Below are positions 1-11,143 of a DNA stretch of 64,000 nt, piece by piece. The stretch is taken from contig OY288256.1 in NCBI GenBank assembly GCA_958450325.1, positions 49,432,953 to 49,496,952 on the forward strand, written 5' to 3'. The DNA comes from Agrostemma githago. Taxonomy: Eukaryota; Streptophyta; Magnoliopsida; Caryophyllales; Caryophyllaceae. The notes beneath the pieces are model-generated. The model searched no databases. It had not been told where the DNA came from and saw nothing but the letters and a program-made list of their open reading frames with translations. How positions within the stretch are numbered: the stretch's first letter is position 1; each line of letters starts with the position of its first letter. The translations under genes and the position numbers were made by a program.

Positions 1-347
1 GCGATTTTTCGTTGATGCTAAAATAATTGTCATACGATTCGTTAGAATTACGACATTATTAAACGCGGAGGAAATCTACTCATATCGTGATAGTTAACTT
101 AAAACGACTTAAAGCAATTTTCTTTTATTTTCACTCTAGTATTCCATACCGATTCAATATTCGAATATGGGATACGACGAGTATCGAAGTTAAGTTTCGA
201 GTATAAATTTCACAATATTTATGTCCGACTTAACAAACTCATCGATATATCAAAAATCAAAAGCAATTTCGAAACCGATACAAAATTGCGAGCGAACCCC
301 AGTTCGTACAGGGGGCACTCGACTGAGTGCCAAGCCCACTCGGTCGC

Positions 348-495
348 GTGGCACCCCAAAAAACCAAAACAGAATGTATTTTCGGCCTTCACTCGATCGA
401 GTCTCACAGTGACTCGGTCGAGTGGCACCCCAAAAAACCAAAACAGAATGTATTTTCGGCCTCCACTCGATCGAGTCTCACAGTGACTCGGTCAA
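348..495 (+). repeat. 74-bp tandem duplication in 5' LTR (2 copies)
   Basis: Copies at 348-421 and 422-495 both begin GTGGCACCCC and end in an ACTCGGTC-type palindrome half. The 3' LTR has one copy. Each unit carries CACTCGATCGAGTC plus a second ACTCGGTCGAGTGG, so the duplication raises the number of palindromes. Confidence 0.9.
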
Positions 496-1281
496 GTGGC
501 CACGTACTCGGTCGAGTTGGTCAATAACTCGATCGAGTAGGGTCTAAAATATGGGACAGAAGCGTTTTCAGAGGACCACTCGGTCGAGTCCTTCAATGAC
601 TCGGTCGAGTGGCACTTTATCACGTCAAAACCGTGAGTCCTACATTGTCTTCTAGTTTCGATAATATTTTATGACTTAGGTCAACATGTGTCAAAGCAAT
701 CACGTGTACCACTATCTTTTCAAAACCATGCATCACGTTTACATTATTCAACATCATTCAATAATTTACAAACTGTTATTATCATTATATCGTTACTAAC
801 CGTTTGTTCTTTTGTCGATTTACCTTGTTTATTTTATCGTACTAAAATGAACCCACATGCTAAAATACAACTTTGACGTTAATTTTAGTTGCATTAAATT
901 GACATAGAAGCTCATTTCAATTCCTCACATGCTTAGGGAAACAATGTTTGCATAACATCTCATCGTTCAACTAACGCGCGTATTCAAAAATCATTCGATA
1001 TCTTACTAGAGGCCGCTAATGTGCGGGCGGGGTTGGGTGTCCTTTGTGGGCTTCCCAACACGTACCCTCACCCCTTACTCAGAACCTCGGTTTCCGGATG
1101 CCCGAAACCCTTGGCACACGAGAGTCATTCAATACACGATAACCGGTAGTGACGGTATCGGTATCGCAATGCAAAGGGACGAGCCCAATAAACTCTGACA
1201 TCGGAAATGAGCCGTATTTTGTATATGGCCCACTACGACATAGAGTGGGTTCGAACGGGCCCGAACTCCCACAAAGTTCGG

Positions 1282-1291
1282 TGGCGACTCC
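1282..1291 (+). other. PBS-like TGGCGACTCC inside the LTR
   Basis: Ten bases identical to the first ten of the true primer site, 116 bp upstream of it and inside the LTR. The same decamer occurs at 14274-14283 in the 3' LTR and 20699-20708 in element B, and in solo LTR 2; solo LTR 1 has one substitution (TGGTGACTCC). It may be a relic of a former LTR end or a primer-activation site. Confidence 0.6.
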
Positions 1292-1397
1292 ACTTCGATT
1301 TAAATTTCAATTCGATCCATTCTCATATGGAGATTCATTCGCCTCCCCAAACCCGCGCGTGGCCGCGTCGGGGTGGACCTATGTCATGTCCACAATT

Positions 1398-1416
1398 TGG
1401 CGACTCCGCTGGGGAT
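1398..1416 (+). promoter_or_regulatory. Primer binding site, tRNA-Arg type
   Basis: TGGCGACTCCGCTGGGGAT begins three bases after the LTR end. It is complementary to a plant tRNA-Arg 3' end (a remembered match of about 19 bases including CCA), the primer expected for Tat-lineage elements. Confidence 0.8.
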
Positions 1417-2465
1417 TAAATGATGTGTGACTTACCATCGGCATCCTCAGGGTGAGACTCGAATAGAAATCGTTTGACTAGTACAATACGCGTTTTAGTT
1501 TTGCGGTTCATGCATAACCCATATTTTCCCGGGCCGGTACTCGCGACCGATGTCCCACTATACCGTGATGTACTCCAATATGGATATGTCAAAGGTGTCC
1601 ATAGTCGATTCGAGTGGGTTTCGCGGCATGTTCTAAGAACAACTCGACTTAGGAAGTCCGTCCCGATCAACGTCTAGACTATGTGCACTGGTATAGACCC
1701 CTTACAGACCGACCGAGACTTAGTGTAAAGCATACATGGCGTCGTTATAATGCTTGCCTGACTACGTGCTACTTGGTTTCTGTGTCGTTTTCAAAAAATG
1801 TCAATTTTTCAAAAATTACATCTTTTTCAAGATATCCGATTTCAAAACCCGGGACGTATACCGAATTTAGGACTTATGATTTTACTCAAAATAGCCTATT
1901 TTCTAGCCGGTATGCTGCCCAATTCAAAACTCATTCTCGAATTTTCAAAACCGAGGCCCGATACAATTTCCGATTTTCTCGAAAAATCGGGCCTTTCCCC
2001 GAGTTTTCTCGGGTTTTCCAAAACAACCCGTTTTCAAAACCTTCCTCTCCTTAGGACTTCCCATATTTAGCAGTGTCGGGTCGTGTCTTAAGTCGTTGAA
2101 GTCTCTAGCGTCGAAACTCCGTCGATCTTACATCACGAGTTTCTTCCCTATCCCAGACCGCCTTATTAGACTAAGGCAAGGCCCACCTACGTAGAACATA
2201 CTCCTACAAAGGAAGGCCCGTCTACACAATTGAGTCCAAAGTCTGGGGATGTCTAACGTGAACCTTCTTTTGAACAGGACTCGGCCCACCCGCCGATTCC
2301 TAAGGAAGACCAACCTTTCACGAGTCACCCGTCTAGGTGTCTTTTCCGAGTCATTTCCCTTTTTAGTCTTGTTCGGGATGTACTTTCTATTCCGGGATTT
2401 GGGCTAGTTTCTGATCACGCGGTGTTCTTATAGACAGGCCACCCGAGACTCGATACCAACGCAAG
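1417..2465 (+). other. Untranslated leader of element A
   Basis: About 1.05 kb between primer site and gag start. Short open frames here (such as 1683-2054) have no recognisable domain and lie in AT-rich runs of TTTTC and AAAAC, so I do not call genes. Packaging and dimerisation signals are expected in such a leader but none can be pointed to. Confidence 0.6.
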
Positions 2466-3649
2466 ATGGACGAATTGAAAGACACTCTGACCAAGATCGA
2501 GACTCAACTGACTACCATCCAAGCTAGCCAAGCAACTTTAGCCACCCGCCTGAGCGCCGTAGAGAAGACGGCCCCTGTTGAAGAAGCTGAGCCCACTGGG
2601 CCCATAGCTGAACTTATCAGCGTTGTTCGCAGGCTCAAAGAACAGGTTCACCTGTCCACGAAAAACTCAATCCACACTGAAAATGCTCGTTCCTATGCAC
2701 CTTTGAATGACGAGTTACCGGCTAACCTCAACCTTACGGGAATTCTGATGTTTGAGGGTACTGAAGACCCGGTCCACCACATCCGGGCTTTCAAAGATTT
2801 CATGGCGGTCAAGGGGTGAAGTCCACCATGTTTAAGCCCTTATTCCCTTCCTCCCTCGAAAAGCATCCTAAGGCCTGGTTCTACAGGCTCGATTCCAAGA
2901 AATATAAGACTTGGGATGATGTGGCAACCGAATTTGCTCGGAATTACGCCGACAATACCGAGATCCAGACTACAATGCGTACTCTGGAAGTCATGGCCCA
3001 AGAGCCCAAAGAAGGGTTCACAAAATATCTGCAAAGATGGAGGGCCGAGAGTGTGAAGCTGGTCGACAAGCCCAGTGAGAAGGTCCTAGTGGAGGCTTTT
3101 GTCAAGAACCTCCTCCCATCCTATTGGGTCCATCTCCGGTATGCTATCATCCCCAATTTTGCCGCCCTTACAGAAATGAGTACAAGAAACGAGGATGACC
3201 TAAGGTTAGAGAGCCTGACTAAGGCCTCTACCAAGGGCTATCAAGGGGCCAGTTCATCTGTGAGCAAGCCCATATCTGCAGCTGCAACTCGCAACATCTT
3301 CGATGAGGTAAATCTGCTTGACACCTCGTCCAAAAAGAATACGCCAAATCGGGTATTCACGGATATAGGGACTACCTATACCTACGCCTTACAGAGGCTA
3401 TCTTTGAAAGGCATTATCCAACCAATAGGCCCGACTCCCGAGCTTCCAGTGGATAAACGGCCCAAGAGCTACAATATTCAAGCCTATTGCCAGTATCACC
3501 GAGGTAATGGGCACAACACTGAAAAATGTTGGAAGCTGAAACATCTGATCCAAGATCTGATTGAAAACGGGAAAATACCGTTGCCCGGGGACAAGCCGAG
3601 CAACAAAGAAAACTCGTTCAGTGCCCACGCTATATTCATGGAGAGGTAA
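2466..3649 (+). pseudogene. gag: gag capsid/nucleocapsid gene, frameshifted
   Basis: Encodes the structural polyprotein that packages the element RNA. The first frame (2466-2819, 117 aa) starts at an ATG after a 1.05-kb leader and opens with a coiled-coil-like stretch (MDELKDTLTKIETQLTTIQ). The frame is lost near 2805-2820 and the capsid domain resumes in another frame, 2816-3649 (277 aa), with the typical gag core (WDDVATEFARNY, FTKYLQRWRAE). A nucleocapsid-like CX2HX4HX4C box (CQYHRGNGHNTEKC) lies near residues 226-239 of the second part. One indel separates the parts, so no complete Gag can be made without frameshifting. The start choice is supported by the coiled coil and by in-frame stops upstream. 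Confidence 0.85.
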
Positions 3650-3687
3650 TCGTCTGTTCTCATCTCATTTCCCCTTTTATCCCACAA

Positions 3688-4107
3688 GTCAACGAGATAT
3701 GGTTCGACGACGAGGACGACGTTTACCTAGCCAAGGGGGAAGCTGTCCCCATCACCAGCGAAGAGGTCCGAAAGGCTAAGTCCAAAGCTTTAGCCACCAA
3801 CCACCTCGCTGCAGCCGGGCGTTCTACTCCAACAACCGTCACTGAACCTGCCAGGACGGATTCTACCCTCGAAGAGCCAAGCAGTGACACAGTTTTGGTC
3901 CAACAGCTGAAGAGGGTCCGAGCCGATCTGACCATATGGCAACTTCTAGTTAGCTCGGAAGCACATCGATGAAATCAAGGTCGACTCTCAGGTTACCCCC
4001 GCCGAAATGGTAGCCACCATTATGCCTATCTCAAGGGCAAGTCGAAGGAAGGCCCACTCATCACCTTCTCTGAGTCTGATCTGCCACCGTTCGGGCCCAA
4101 TCATAAT
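3688..4107 (+). pseudogene. gag-protease linker remnant, frameshifted
   Basis: Between the gag stop (3647-3649) and the protease frame lies decayed coding sequence. From 3688 the pol frame is open (IWFDDEDDVYLAKGE...) until a TGA at 3970-3972. Family-like sequence then continues in the +1 frame (TPAEMVATIMPIS) until about 4030 and returns to the pol frame (GPLITFSESDLPPFGPNHN) leading into the protease. At least two indels are needed to explain this. The pieces match the usual spacer between zinc box and protease in Tat elements, so I treat them as dead coding DNA rather than a separate gene. Confidence 0.7.
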
Positions 4108-7066
4108 ATGGCCCTATACATCACGGTCATTTGCCGAGGGAAGTACCTCCCAATGACCCTTATCGACGACGGATCCGCCATAAATGTCCTTCCCCTAAGG
4201 ACCGCTAGGGCCCTCGGCATCACCGATGCCGATTATCTCCCGACAGCGCAAACTATCCAGGCTTTCGACGGAAGCCCAAAACCGGTAGCCGGGGCCGTTA
4301 AATTAACAATCATAACAGGCCCAATCGAAAAAGAACTGGAGTTTCAGGTGATTGATGTCACCTCGTCCTTCAATTTGCTACTTGGAAGACCTTGGATCCA
4401 CGCGGTCAAGGCCGTGTCCCCTACCCTACATAGGAAGGTCAAGATGCCACTTCAAGACGGCATCATCACACTAGAGGCCACCCCCATGACCGTGGCTAGC
4501 TGCAATGCCACAAGCCGGGCCGAACCACGAGGATTCAATTTCGTGGGTATGATCGAGGAGGAATATCTCTTCAGGCCCTACTTCACTACTAGCATCGACA
4601 CGATGCTACAAAACTTGGGCTACTTACTGGGGGATACCTCAAGACCACATCTTCCAGCTGGGAAGATTATCGAGGTCCTAAACGATGGCGAATCACAGTT
4701 CGGATTAGGGTATGCTATAACCCCGGAAAACGTGGTCCGGGCCGGTATTCACAAGGCCACCAACATCCTCAAGGGTACTTACATAGGCCCTTATAGCCCG
4801 AAGTTAACTGACTACTTCGTCACTCCTGTATTCGGAGCTATTCAAGTGGGCCTCTACCAACCCACCATCACGTATCCGGAGACCAAAACGGCTCAGGAAT
4901 GCAACTTCATCCCCGATGATATATTCACCCTTGGTCAAGCCGAGTCCAAGGAAGGGGAAAACAACTCCGAGCCCGTGCTGGGGCTCTTATTTGGAGAGGA
5001 CAAGGCTGTCCCCGCTCCAAAGGACGATTTGGTCAACTTGATCCTTCGCAGCGATCGGTTCGACCCAACCAAGCTAATCTCCGAAGTCGGTGCAAACACC
5101 GAGAAAAGGGCCTGGAGGAAGACCATAAAATGGACCGACAGTCAAGAACGGATCTACAAGCTGACCACTGGCGAGGGAGACATGCCAGATACCGAGCTCG
5201 AGTCCGAGTCTGAGTCAGAGTCAGAGTCGGAGTCTGAGTCCAAGTCTAGAGGGTCTGGTGTTAGTATCGAGTCTGTAACCCCTCTTCCCTTAGCCACTTC
5301 CACTGAGGTCTCTGGGCCTGTCCCAAGACCTCTCCCTATCCCGCCACTGACCAACGAGCAGATAGCCGCTCTTTTCGAGCTTTTCTCAAAATATACCATT
5401 AATAATAATAACGAAAACCGTTCTGCTTACGACTTTTCTTATTTCCAAAATTCTTTCAATTTCAAAACTTTTATATGCAATGACATTGAGAAACCCGACA
5501 AACAGGTACCTCTGCCTCCGCATCTGATCGAGCAGCTCGAACAAAGGGAATCCCGAGATCCGGTAATCGAAGAAACTGAGTCCATTAACGTGGAAACCAC
5601 TTTAGAGCCCCAGATGCTTAAGTTGGGCCTATCCTTAGATTCCGAGGAGAAAAAACAGTTCACAGACCTCCTCCAAGATTTCAAGGACGTCTTCGCATGG
5701 TCCTACAAGGACATGCCGGGGATAGATCGGGAAATAGCTGAACACCGAATACCCATCAAAGATGGGTGCAAGCCGGTAAAACAGAAGCTCCGAAGAATGA
5801 AGCCCGAATGGTCTCTCAAAGTCAAAGAGGAAGTAGACAAACAATTCAAAGCAGGCTTTATACAAGTGTCTGAATATCCAGACTGGGTCGCAAACATCGT
5901 GCCGGTACCCAAGAAGGACGGCAAGGTGCGGGTATGCGTGGACTTTCGGGACCTAAACAAGGCCAGCCCAAAAGATGATTTTCCGTTACCACACATCGAC
6001 ATACTGGTGGATAACACGGCCGATCATGCTCTTCTATCATTCATGGACGGGTATGCCGGATACAATCAAATTAAAATGGCAGAAGAGGATATGAGTAAGA
6101 CTACCTTTATTACACCTTGGGGTACTTACTGTTACACTGTTACGCCATTTGGGCTTATCAATGCCGGGGCCACTTACTAGCGGACCGCCACCACCTTATT
6201 ACATGACATGATGCATTAGGAAGTGGAGATTTATGTGGATGACATGATCGTCAAGTCCAAGGACCGAAGCGGGCACATCTCGGCCCTAAGAAAGTTCTTT
6301 ACCCGACTACGGAAATACAATATGAGGCTGAACCCTCAAAAGTGCAGTTTCGGGGTAACGTCAGGCAAATTACTGGGCCATATCGTTAACCAACGCGGCA
6401 TCGAGGTCGACCCAGCTAAAATCAAAACCATCACCGAGAAGCAACCACCCAAGACCGAAAAAGAAATAAGGGGGTTTCTCGGGAAAGTCCAATACATCAG
6501 CTGGTTTATTTCAAAATTAACCATGGTATGTGAGCCCATCTTCAAAAAACGGAAGATCGGAGAATGGGTGCTATGGGACGACAAGTGTCAAACGACTTTT
6601 GATAAAATCAAGGAGATTCTGTCTGCTCCGCTGGTATTAATGCCACCTCAACCTGGCCTACCTTTGTCGTTATACCTAACAACGACCGAGACAGCCATGG
6701 AGGCTATGCTGGCCCAGACAGTCGATTCAGAAGAACAAGCTATTTACTACATCAGTAAAAGTTCCTAGAATACGAATGCAAGTACACAATGCTCGAGAAA
6801 ACGTGTCTAGCTTTGGTTTGGACCACTAAAAAGCTCCGACATTACATGCTCAGTCACGAGGTACATGTTTTATCCAAAATGGATCCTATCAAGTACCTGT
6901 TCGAGAAGCCCATCCTCAACGGCAGGACGGCAGGATGTCCAGATGGACTTTAATGTTAGCTGAGTTTGACCTCAAGTTTGTACCATTAAAAGCCATCAGA
7001 GGCTGGGTAGTGGCAGAATTCCTCGCCGATAGCCCGATATCTGAAGAGGGCCACACCGATACTTGA
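4108..7066 (+). pseudogene. pol: pol part 1: aspartic protease, reverse transcriptase, RNase H
   Basis: Protease: residues 18-29 read LIDDGSAINVLP, the Asp-protease site as found in Tat elements (DDG in place of DTG), followed by LLLGRPW. A disordered acidic spacer with a Ser-Glu repeat (near 5200-5250) follows. Reverse transcriptase: VCVDFRDLN, then FMDGYAGYNQI with the first catalytic Asp (~6045), and IYVDDMIVKSKD at 6229-6264 with the YVDD pair. Two in-frame TAG codons (6178-6180, 6217-6219) sit between these motifs. RNase H motifs follow (FLEYECKYTMLEKTC from 6762) after a one-base loss near 6757; a further shift occurs near 6930 and a TGA at 7064-7066. The enzyme would copy element RNA to DNA and cut Gag-Pol, but this copy is inactive. 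Confidence 0.9.
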
Positions 7067-8845
7067 GCCTTTCCTGATGAAGACATATTCCATACCGACA
7101 CCGAGACATGGGATCTGTATTTTGATGGGGCGTCCAATTTCCAAGGATTTGGAGTCGGGATTCCGCTAATCTCACCACAAGGGGAGCACACCCCGTTATC
7201 CATCAAATTGGACTTTGATGTGACCAATAACGCAGCCGAATACGAAGCATGCATTCACGGGTTGCAAGCCGCCGCTGATTTAAGGGTAACAAACCTCCGG
7301 GTCCACGGTGATTCATCACTGGTCATCAATCAAGCACTCCAAAAATGGAAAACTCGGAATGCCAATCTCGTGGCTTACCAAGCACGGGTAAGGGTTCTAG
7401 AGAAACAATTCCAGAAGGTGGAATATATATATCTGCCTCGGGAAGAAAATCAATTCGCAGATGCGCTTTCCAAATTAGCATCCCTGCTGAATATCCCGGA
7501 GCATCTGACTAGCATGCCGATCTGTGTCGAAAGACGGTCCGAGCCGGCCTATGTCCACGCCATCCAGGACGTCGAAATAACTGATCCAGAGCCTTGGTAT
7601 CAGGCTGTCCTAACCTACTTGGCAACGGGAGAGTATCCCCCGGACACTGAAAACCGGGTCAAGAAGGCCTTGCAAAGATTGGCGACCCAATTTGTTCGTA
7701 CGGACGACGGGCAATTATACAAAAAGACGGCACAGGGGGCTCTTCTTCTATGTATTGACAAAATACAAGCCGATAAAGTAATGGCCGAAGTACACGATGG
7801 TGAGAACGGCCCACATATGAATGCCCATATGTTAGCCCGAAAAATCATGAGGCTCGGATATTACTGGATCACCATGGAAACAGACTGTCAGTTATATGTC
7901 AAGCACTGCCATAACTGTCAGATCTTTGCCAACATGCAACATATGCCATTTTCCCTATTATATACCAAGACATCACCATGGCCATTTTCGACATGGGGTA
8001 TTGACATAATTGGAAAGGTGCACCCTTCCGGGACGGGAGGCCATTGCTTCATCTTGGTGGCTATCGACTATTTCACCAAATGGGTCGAAGCCGAGTCATA
8101 TCGTGTCTTGAACGCCAAGCACATGGCCAAGTTTATCCAAAATAAAATAATATGCCAATACAGGATCCAACACGAAATTATCAGCGATCACGGGACCCAC
8201 TTTCACGCTGAAACCGCTACATTGCTGGCGAAGTACAAAATTCAGAGGCATACATCTTCACCCTACCGACCCCAAACAAATGGGGCGGTAGAAGTGGCCA
8301 ATAAAACGATTGTCACCATACTTAAAAAGATGGCTGAGAATTATCGAGACTGGCCCGACAAAATACCCTTTGCCCTATGGGGGTATCGGACATCAATTCG
8401 CACCGCGACCGGAGCAACCCCATATTACCTGACATATGGAATGGAAGCGGTCCAACCGGTCGAGCTAGAAGTGCCATCCCTCAGGATTTTACTTGAAAGC
8501 CAAGTACCTGAAGCAGATTGGGTCCAAGCCCGATACGATTCGCTAGTCCTTTTAGACGAACGGCGATCCCGGGCCCTCAACAATATCCAGATATATCAAA
8601 AAAGGATCCAACGGGCCTTTAACAAAAGGGTTATGCCCAGAAACATCAAAGAAGGGGATTTGGTCCTAAAATCGGTTCGTGCCTTACTACCGGTTGACCC
8701 AAGAGGAAAATTCAAACACAATTGGGTTGGGCCATACTTAGTCAAGAAGGTCCTATCCGGGGGAGCGGTGATGCTGACAGACCTAGACGGGAACGAGTTC
8801 GTCAACCCGACCAACTTGGACCAGTTGAAGCGCTACTACCCATAA
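7067..8845 (+). pseudogene. pol: pol part 2: archaeal-type RNase H and integrase
   Basis: After the TGA at 7064 one frame stays open to 8845. It holds a second RNase H: WDLYFDGAS (first Asp), NNAAEYEA (Glu), VHGDSSLVINQ (Asp), NQFADALSKLA (last Asp), the DEDD set of the additional RNase H that defines the Tat lineage. Integrase follows: an HHCC zinc domain ending CHNCQIF (~7905-7930), core motifs TWGIDIIG, ISDHGTHF and NGAVEVANK supplying D, D and E, and a C-terminal region ending YYP. The longest Met-started frame (7208-8845, 545 aa) omits the first RNase H motif, so the true reading begins upstream and is disconnected from RT. All integrase catalytic residues are present. Confidence 0.92.
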
Positions 8846-9238
8846 ACCCTATCTCAATGTCATTTGCAAAAATTTATAAAAATTTGTCTTTTTATAAATT
8901 TTCAAAATTATAGACAAGTCAATAAGTTAGAATTAACTATTCTACTGTCGCGCATCTCAAATTTATAATCTTGATGTATTTCGAAAATTGCAAAAAAAAA
9001 ATCAATTATTTCGAACTACGTTTGGTTTGATTCCGCTAATTGTGGATACGTAGGCAACCCCTCAAAAGGGTACAACCACTGTAATAACGAAAAAATGGGA
9101 ACGGTATTCAATAATATGTCTTTTATTAAAATCTCGATAAACTCGGGAATTGCAAAAAAAAACGTCAAAACGGCACACACACTAAAAAAATCACACCAAA
9201 AAAATAATAGTAATACTCAAATAATAAAACGGAGGAGA
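8846..9238 (+). other. Post-integrase spacer with a conserved block
   Basis: No gene. The block around 9020-9080 (TTGGTTTGATTCCGCTAAT, GGATACGTAGGCA, GGGTACAACCACT) recurs in element B at about 17049-17115 (TACGTAGGCAGCC, AGGTACAACCACC). Its conservation between a near-complete and a deleted family member marks this as 3' UTR of the sense transcript. Confidence 0.6.
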
Positions 9239-9556
9239 CTAGCATCCGGGCATTTTGCCTTTCCCTTTGTCCTTTGGGTCACGTGGAGCCCGAGGTCGCC
9301 GGGGCGGGGGCGAGCGTTCCCAAATCACAAGGGGAACCTCCTTAGCTCGAGCCCGTTTCTTTGGCAGCGGGTCTTCTGCTATCGTCTTTGGCCCAAGTCG
9401 AGCCCGTACATGTTCGAGCAGTCTGTCTCGTGGGCCAAGTCGGTCCTGCACGGCCAGTCGTGGGCCAAGTCTCCTTTTCAAGTCAGTCTGGGGGCTCGCC
9501 TTTCCCCGTACACCTTTAGCACTAGACCCTTCAGCTTGAGTCTTAGTCTTCTTTTT
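9239..9556 (-). pseudogene. Basic C-terminal tail of antisense PMD protein, behind a TAG
   Basis: The antisense PMD gene stops at a TAG (9557-9559), yet the same frame stays open for 105 more codons to a TAG at 9239-9241. The tail is rich in Lys and Arg (KKKTKTQ, PKKRARAKE, PKDKGKGK) with RLGPR repeats, typical of a nuclear or nucleic-acid-binding tail. Continuity of frame and biased composition suggest the 9557 stop is a recent nonsense mutation, or that readthrough occurs. Not a separate gene: its only Met lies inside the tail. Confidence 0.6.
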
Positions 9557-11045
9557 CTAACCTGACATAAGGCGAACTAGGGTAGCCGGAGTGTCTCCTT
9601 CATCGAAGAAACCCCTGTTGTCTTTAGCTTGCTCCCTTCGCAGCAGGTCGAAGGCTTCGTCAACCTTCAGAGCAGCTCGGGCTTTGGCATCACCTGCTTT
9701 AGTCCACTTTACATATGAGTCTGAAACCCAGGTCGAATGGCAAGATTTGGAAATAGGCCAGGTATGCCGGGTGTACCATCTTTGCATCCAAGTATCGCAC
9801 ATCACGTCAGTCAGTTGGGTAGGGTCACTCACAACTGCCTCAACTTCTTGGATTCGCTGGGTCCATCCATACTGCCTTAGTATGCGATCCGGGTAGAGAT
9901 GAACTGTTTGCCTGAAAGACATGATTACTTGGTAACGAGCTCTGTCCCTCGGGTCCAAGCCGGTCCAAACGTAGATGGGCCACCACGGCACTACCCATTG
10001 AATCAACGGACCACCATGTAATGATAACACCTCGTCCCAATACTTCTGAGAAATCTGGCGAGAAAAATCAATAGCCTGTCTCCTCGTCATCAGTTGGTTG
10101 TGACGGTAGTTGCTGGCATCAAGGGGAGGATCTATCACTGATAGTCTCTCGTAAAGCCAAATCTGAAAAGGAAAGCAAAAACATGAGTTCCCAAAACGAA
10201 ATAGGCATCCGCCTAAGGGCACTCGATCGAGTGCCAAGGTGACTCGATCGAGTGGTACCTCTGAAAGTAGATCAGGAGGTTTTTAACGAGGGCACTCGAT
10301 CGGTGACTCGATCGAGTGCCCCTGCAGCAGAAAAAAACCACGAAAAAGAAATCAAAAATCAAGAAATCGGGACGAATAAGGAAAATTCGAGGTAACATAC
10401 CTGCAATAAACGAGTGCTTCCGGTAAGACGAATCGAAAAATCCCTCTTACGGTTGTCTAAGCCCTGAATAATCTCATCTGTAATCAGCCAAGCTGGGCTG
10501 TGCTCCGTCTCCATCAAATCAACCACGGTCAAGAGACGGATGTTTCCCATGCATGATAATAAATCCATGTGACATTCAAAAGCGTAAACATGGAGCATAC
10601 AGAAAGAGAAAGCCCTACGGCTATGAATCGGCCTGACCCGGACATCATGCGGGTTCATAAATTTCTCAGCCAAATCGATTAAGGAAACTGTGTTATCGTC
10701 TCCGGCCATTCGGGATACCTCGTTGTGAGAAAGCCCTAAAAAATCTCGAAGCTTCCACCTTGAGTCGTAGATCGAATAAGGTATGGCAGGTCGGAGTATC
10801 GGATTCCATCCTCCCACCGCAGCAATCTCCTCAGGTAAAGGGCAGACTTCGCCCCGAGGAAAGGCAAAGACATGATATATGTCATCCCAGTAAGACAAGC
10901 ATGCATCCAGAAAGTAGCGATCAACCTGCATCTGACGGAATGTATACAACTGGGCAATACCCGTCTGGTTCAAAGCCACCCTATCGGCATCCGTAAAGCG
11001 TCGGGACCATTCCTGCAGCATAACGATCAATCTGTCGATTCCCAT
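9557..11045 (-). CDS. Antisense plant-mobile-domain gene in element A (two exons)
   Basis: Exon 1 is 11045-10401 (215 codons, ATG MGIDRLIV); exon 2 is 10162-9557 (201 codons plus stop). Splice sites fit consensus: CAG|GTATGTTACC at 10400 and a pyrimidine tract then CAG|ATTTGG at 10163-10162, phase 0, joining RLLQ to IWLYERL. The protein (416 aa) resembles the plant mobile domain: FAFPRGEVCPLPEE in exon 1 and IWLYERL in exon 2, the latter like LWAWERL of the MULE PMD gene at 23610-24503. A TATA box (11134-11143, read on the minus strand) lies about 90 bp upstream of the ATG. Extra ORFs, often antisense, are known in Tat elements; function is not established. Some Met codons upstream (to 11213) are in frame, but lie before the TATA box. 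A basic tail follows the stop. Confidence 0.72.
10163..10400 (-). other. Intron of antisense PMD gene with LTR-type palindromes
   Basis: 238-bp intron bounded by GT and AG on the minus strand. It contains CACTCGATCGAGTGCC (10219-10234), GACTCGATCGAGTGG (10240-10254) and further copies near 10290-10320, the same palindrome family found in the LTRs. Reading through would hit stops, supporting splicing. Confidence 0.7.
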
Positions 11046-11133
11046 GGCTAATTTTCTTGAAAGGAATAAAGAGACTTTCTTTTGAGAAGGGATGAATTGT
11101 GATGGAATTGTGAAGAAATCAAAGACAAGGGAG

Positions 11134-11143
11134 GCTATATATA
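11134..11143 (-). promoter_or_regulatory. Putative TATA box for antisense transcript
   Basis: CTATATATAG, palindromic, about 90 bp upstream of the antisense ATG (11045), a distance suited to a start site near 11105 and a ~60-nt leader. Confidence 0.55.

Larger units (their letters stand above)
1..1394 (+). repeat. 5' LTR of element A (3' part only)
   Basis: Aligns end to end with 13067-14386 of the 3' LTR and finishes in TGTCCACA directly before the primer site. It is 74 bp longer than the matching part of the 3' LTR, exactly the size of one extra copy of a tandem unit (348-495). It contains the R/U5 region with hairpins near 147-176 and a cluster of ACTCGGTCGAGT-like palindromes between 310 and 620. 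Confidence 0.95.

Noticed and set aside
221..527. Overlapping plus and minus frames in the 5' LTR (and again at 13285-13615)
   Set aside because: They follow the ACTCGGTCGAGT palindromes and the 74-bp repeat, whose codon pattern avoids stops by accident; they are not shared in frame by sister LTRs.
1149..1430. 93-codon plus frame near the LTR end, recurring at 14141-14368, 20347-20857, 40487-40768 and 51737-52209
   Set aside because: It recurs because the LTR recurs. The frame is not held between copies and crosses the LTR end and primer site in copy 1, so it is structural rather than coding.
9255..9565. Plus-strand frames over the antisense tail
   Set aside because: Shadows of the minus-strand basic tail; composition is the reverse complement of Lys/Arg codons and they lack domains.
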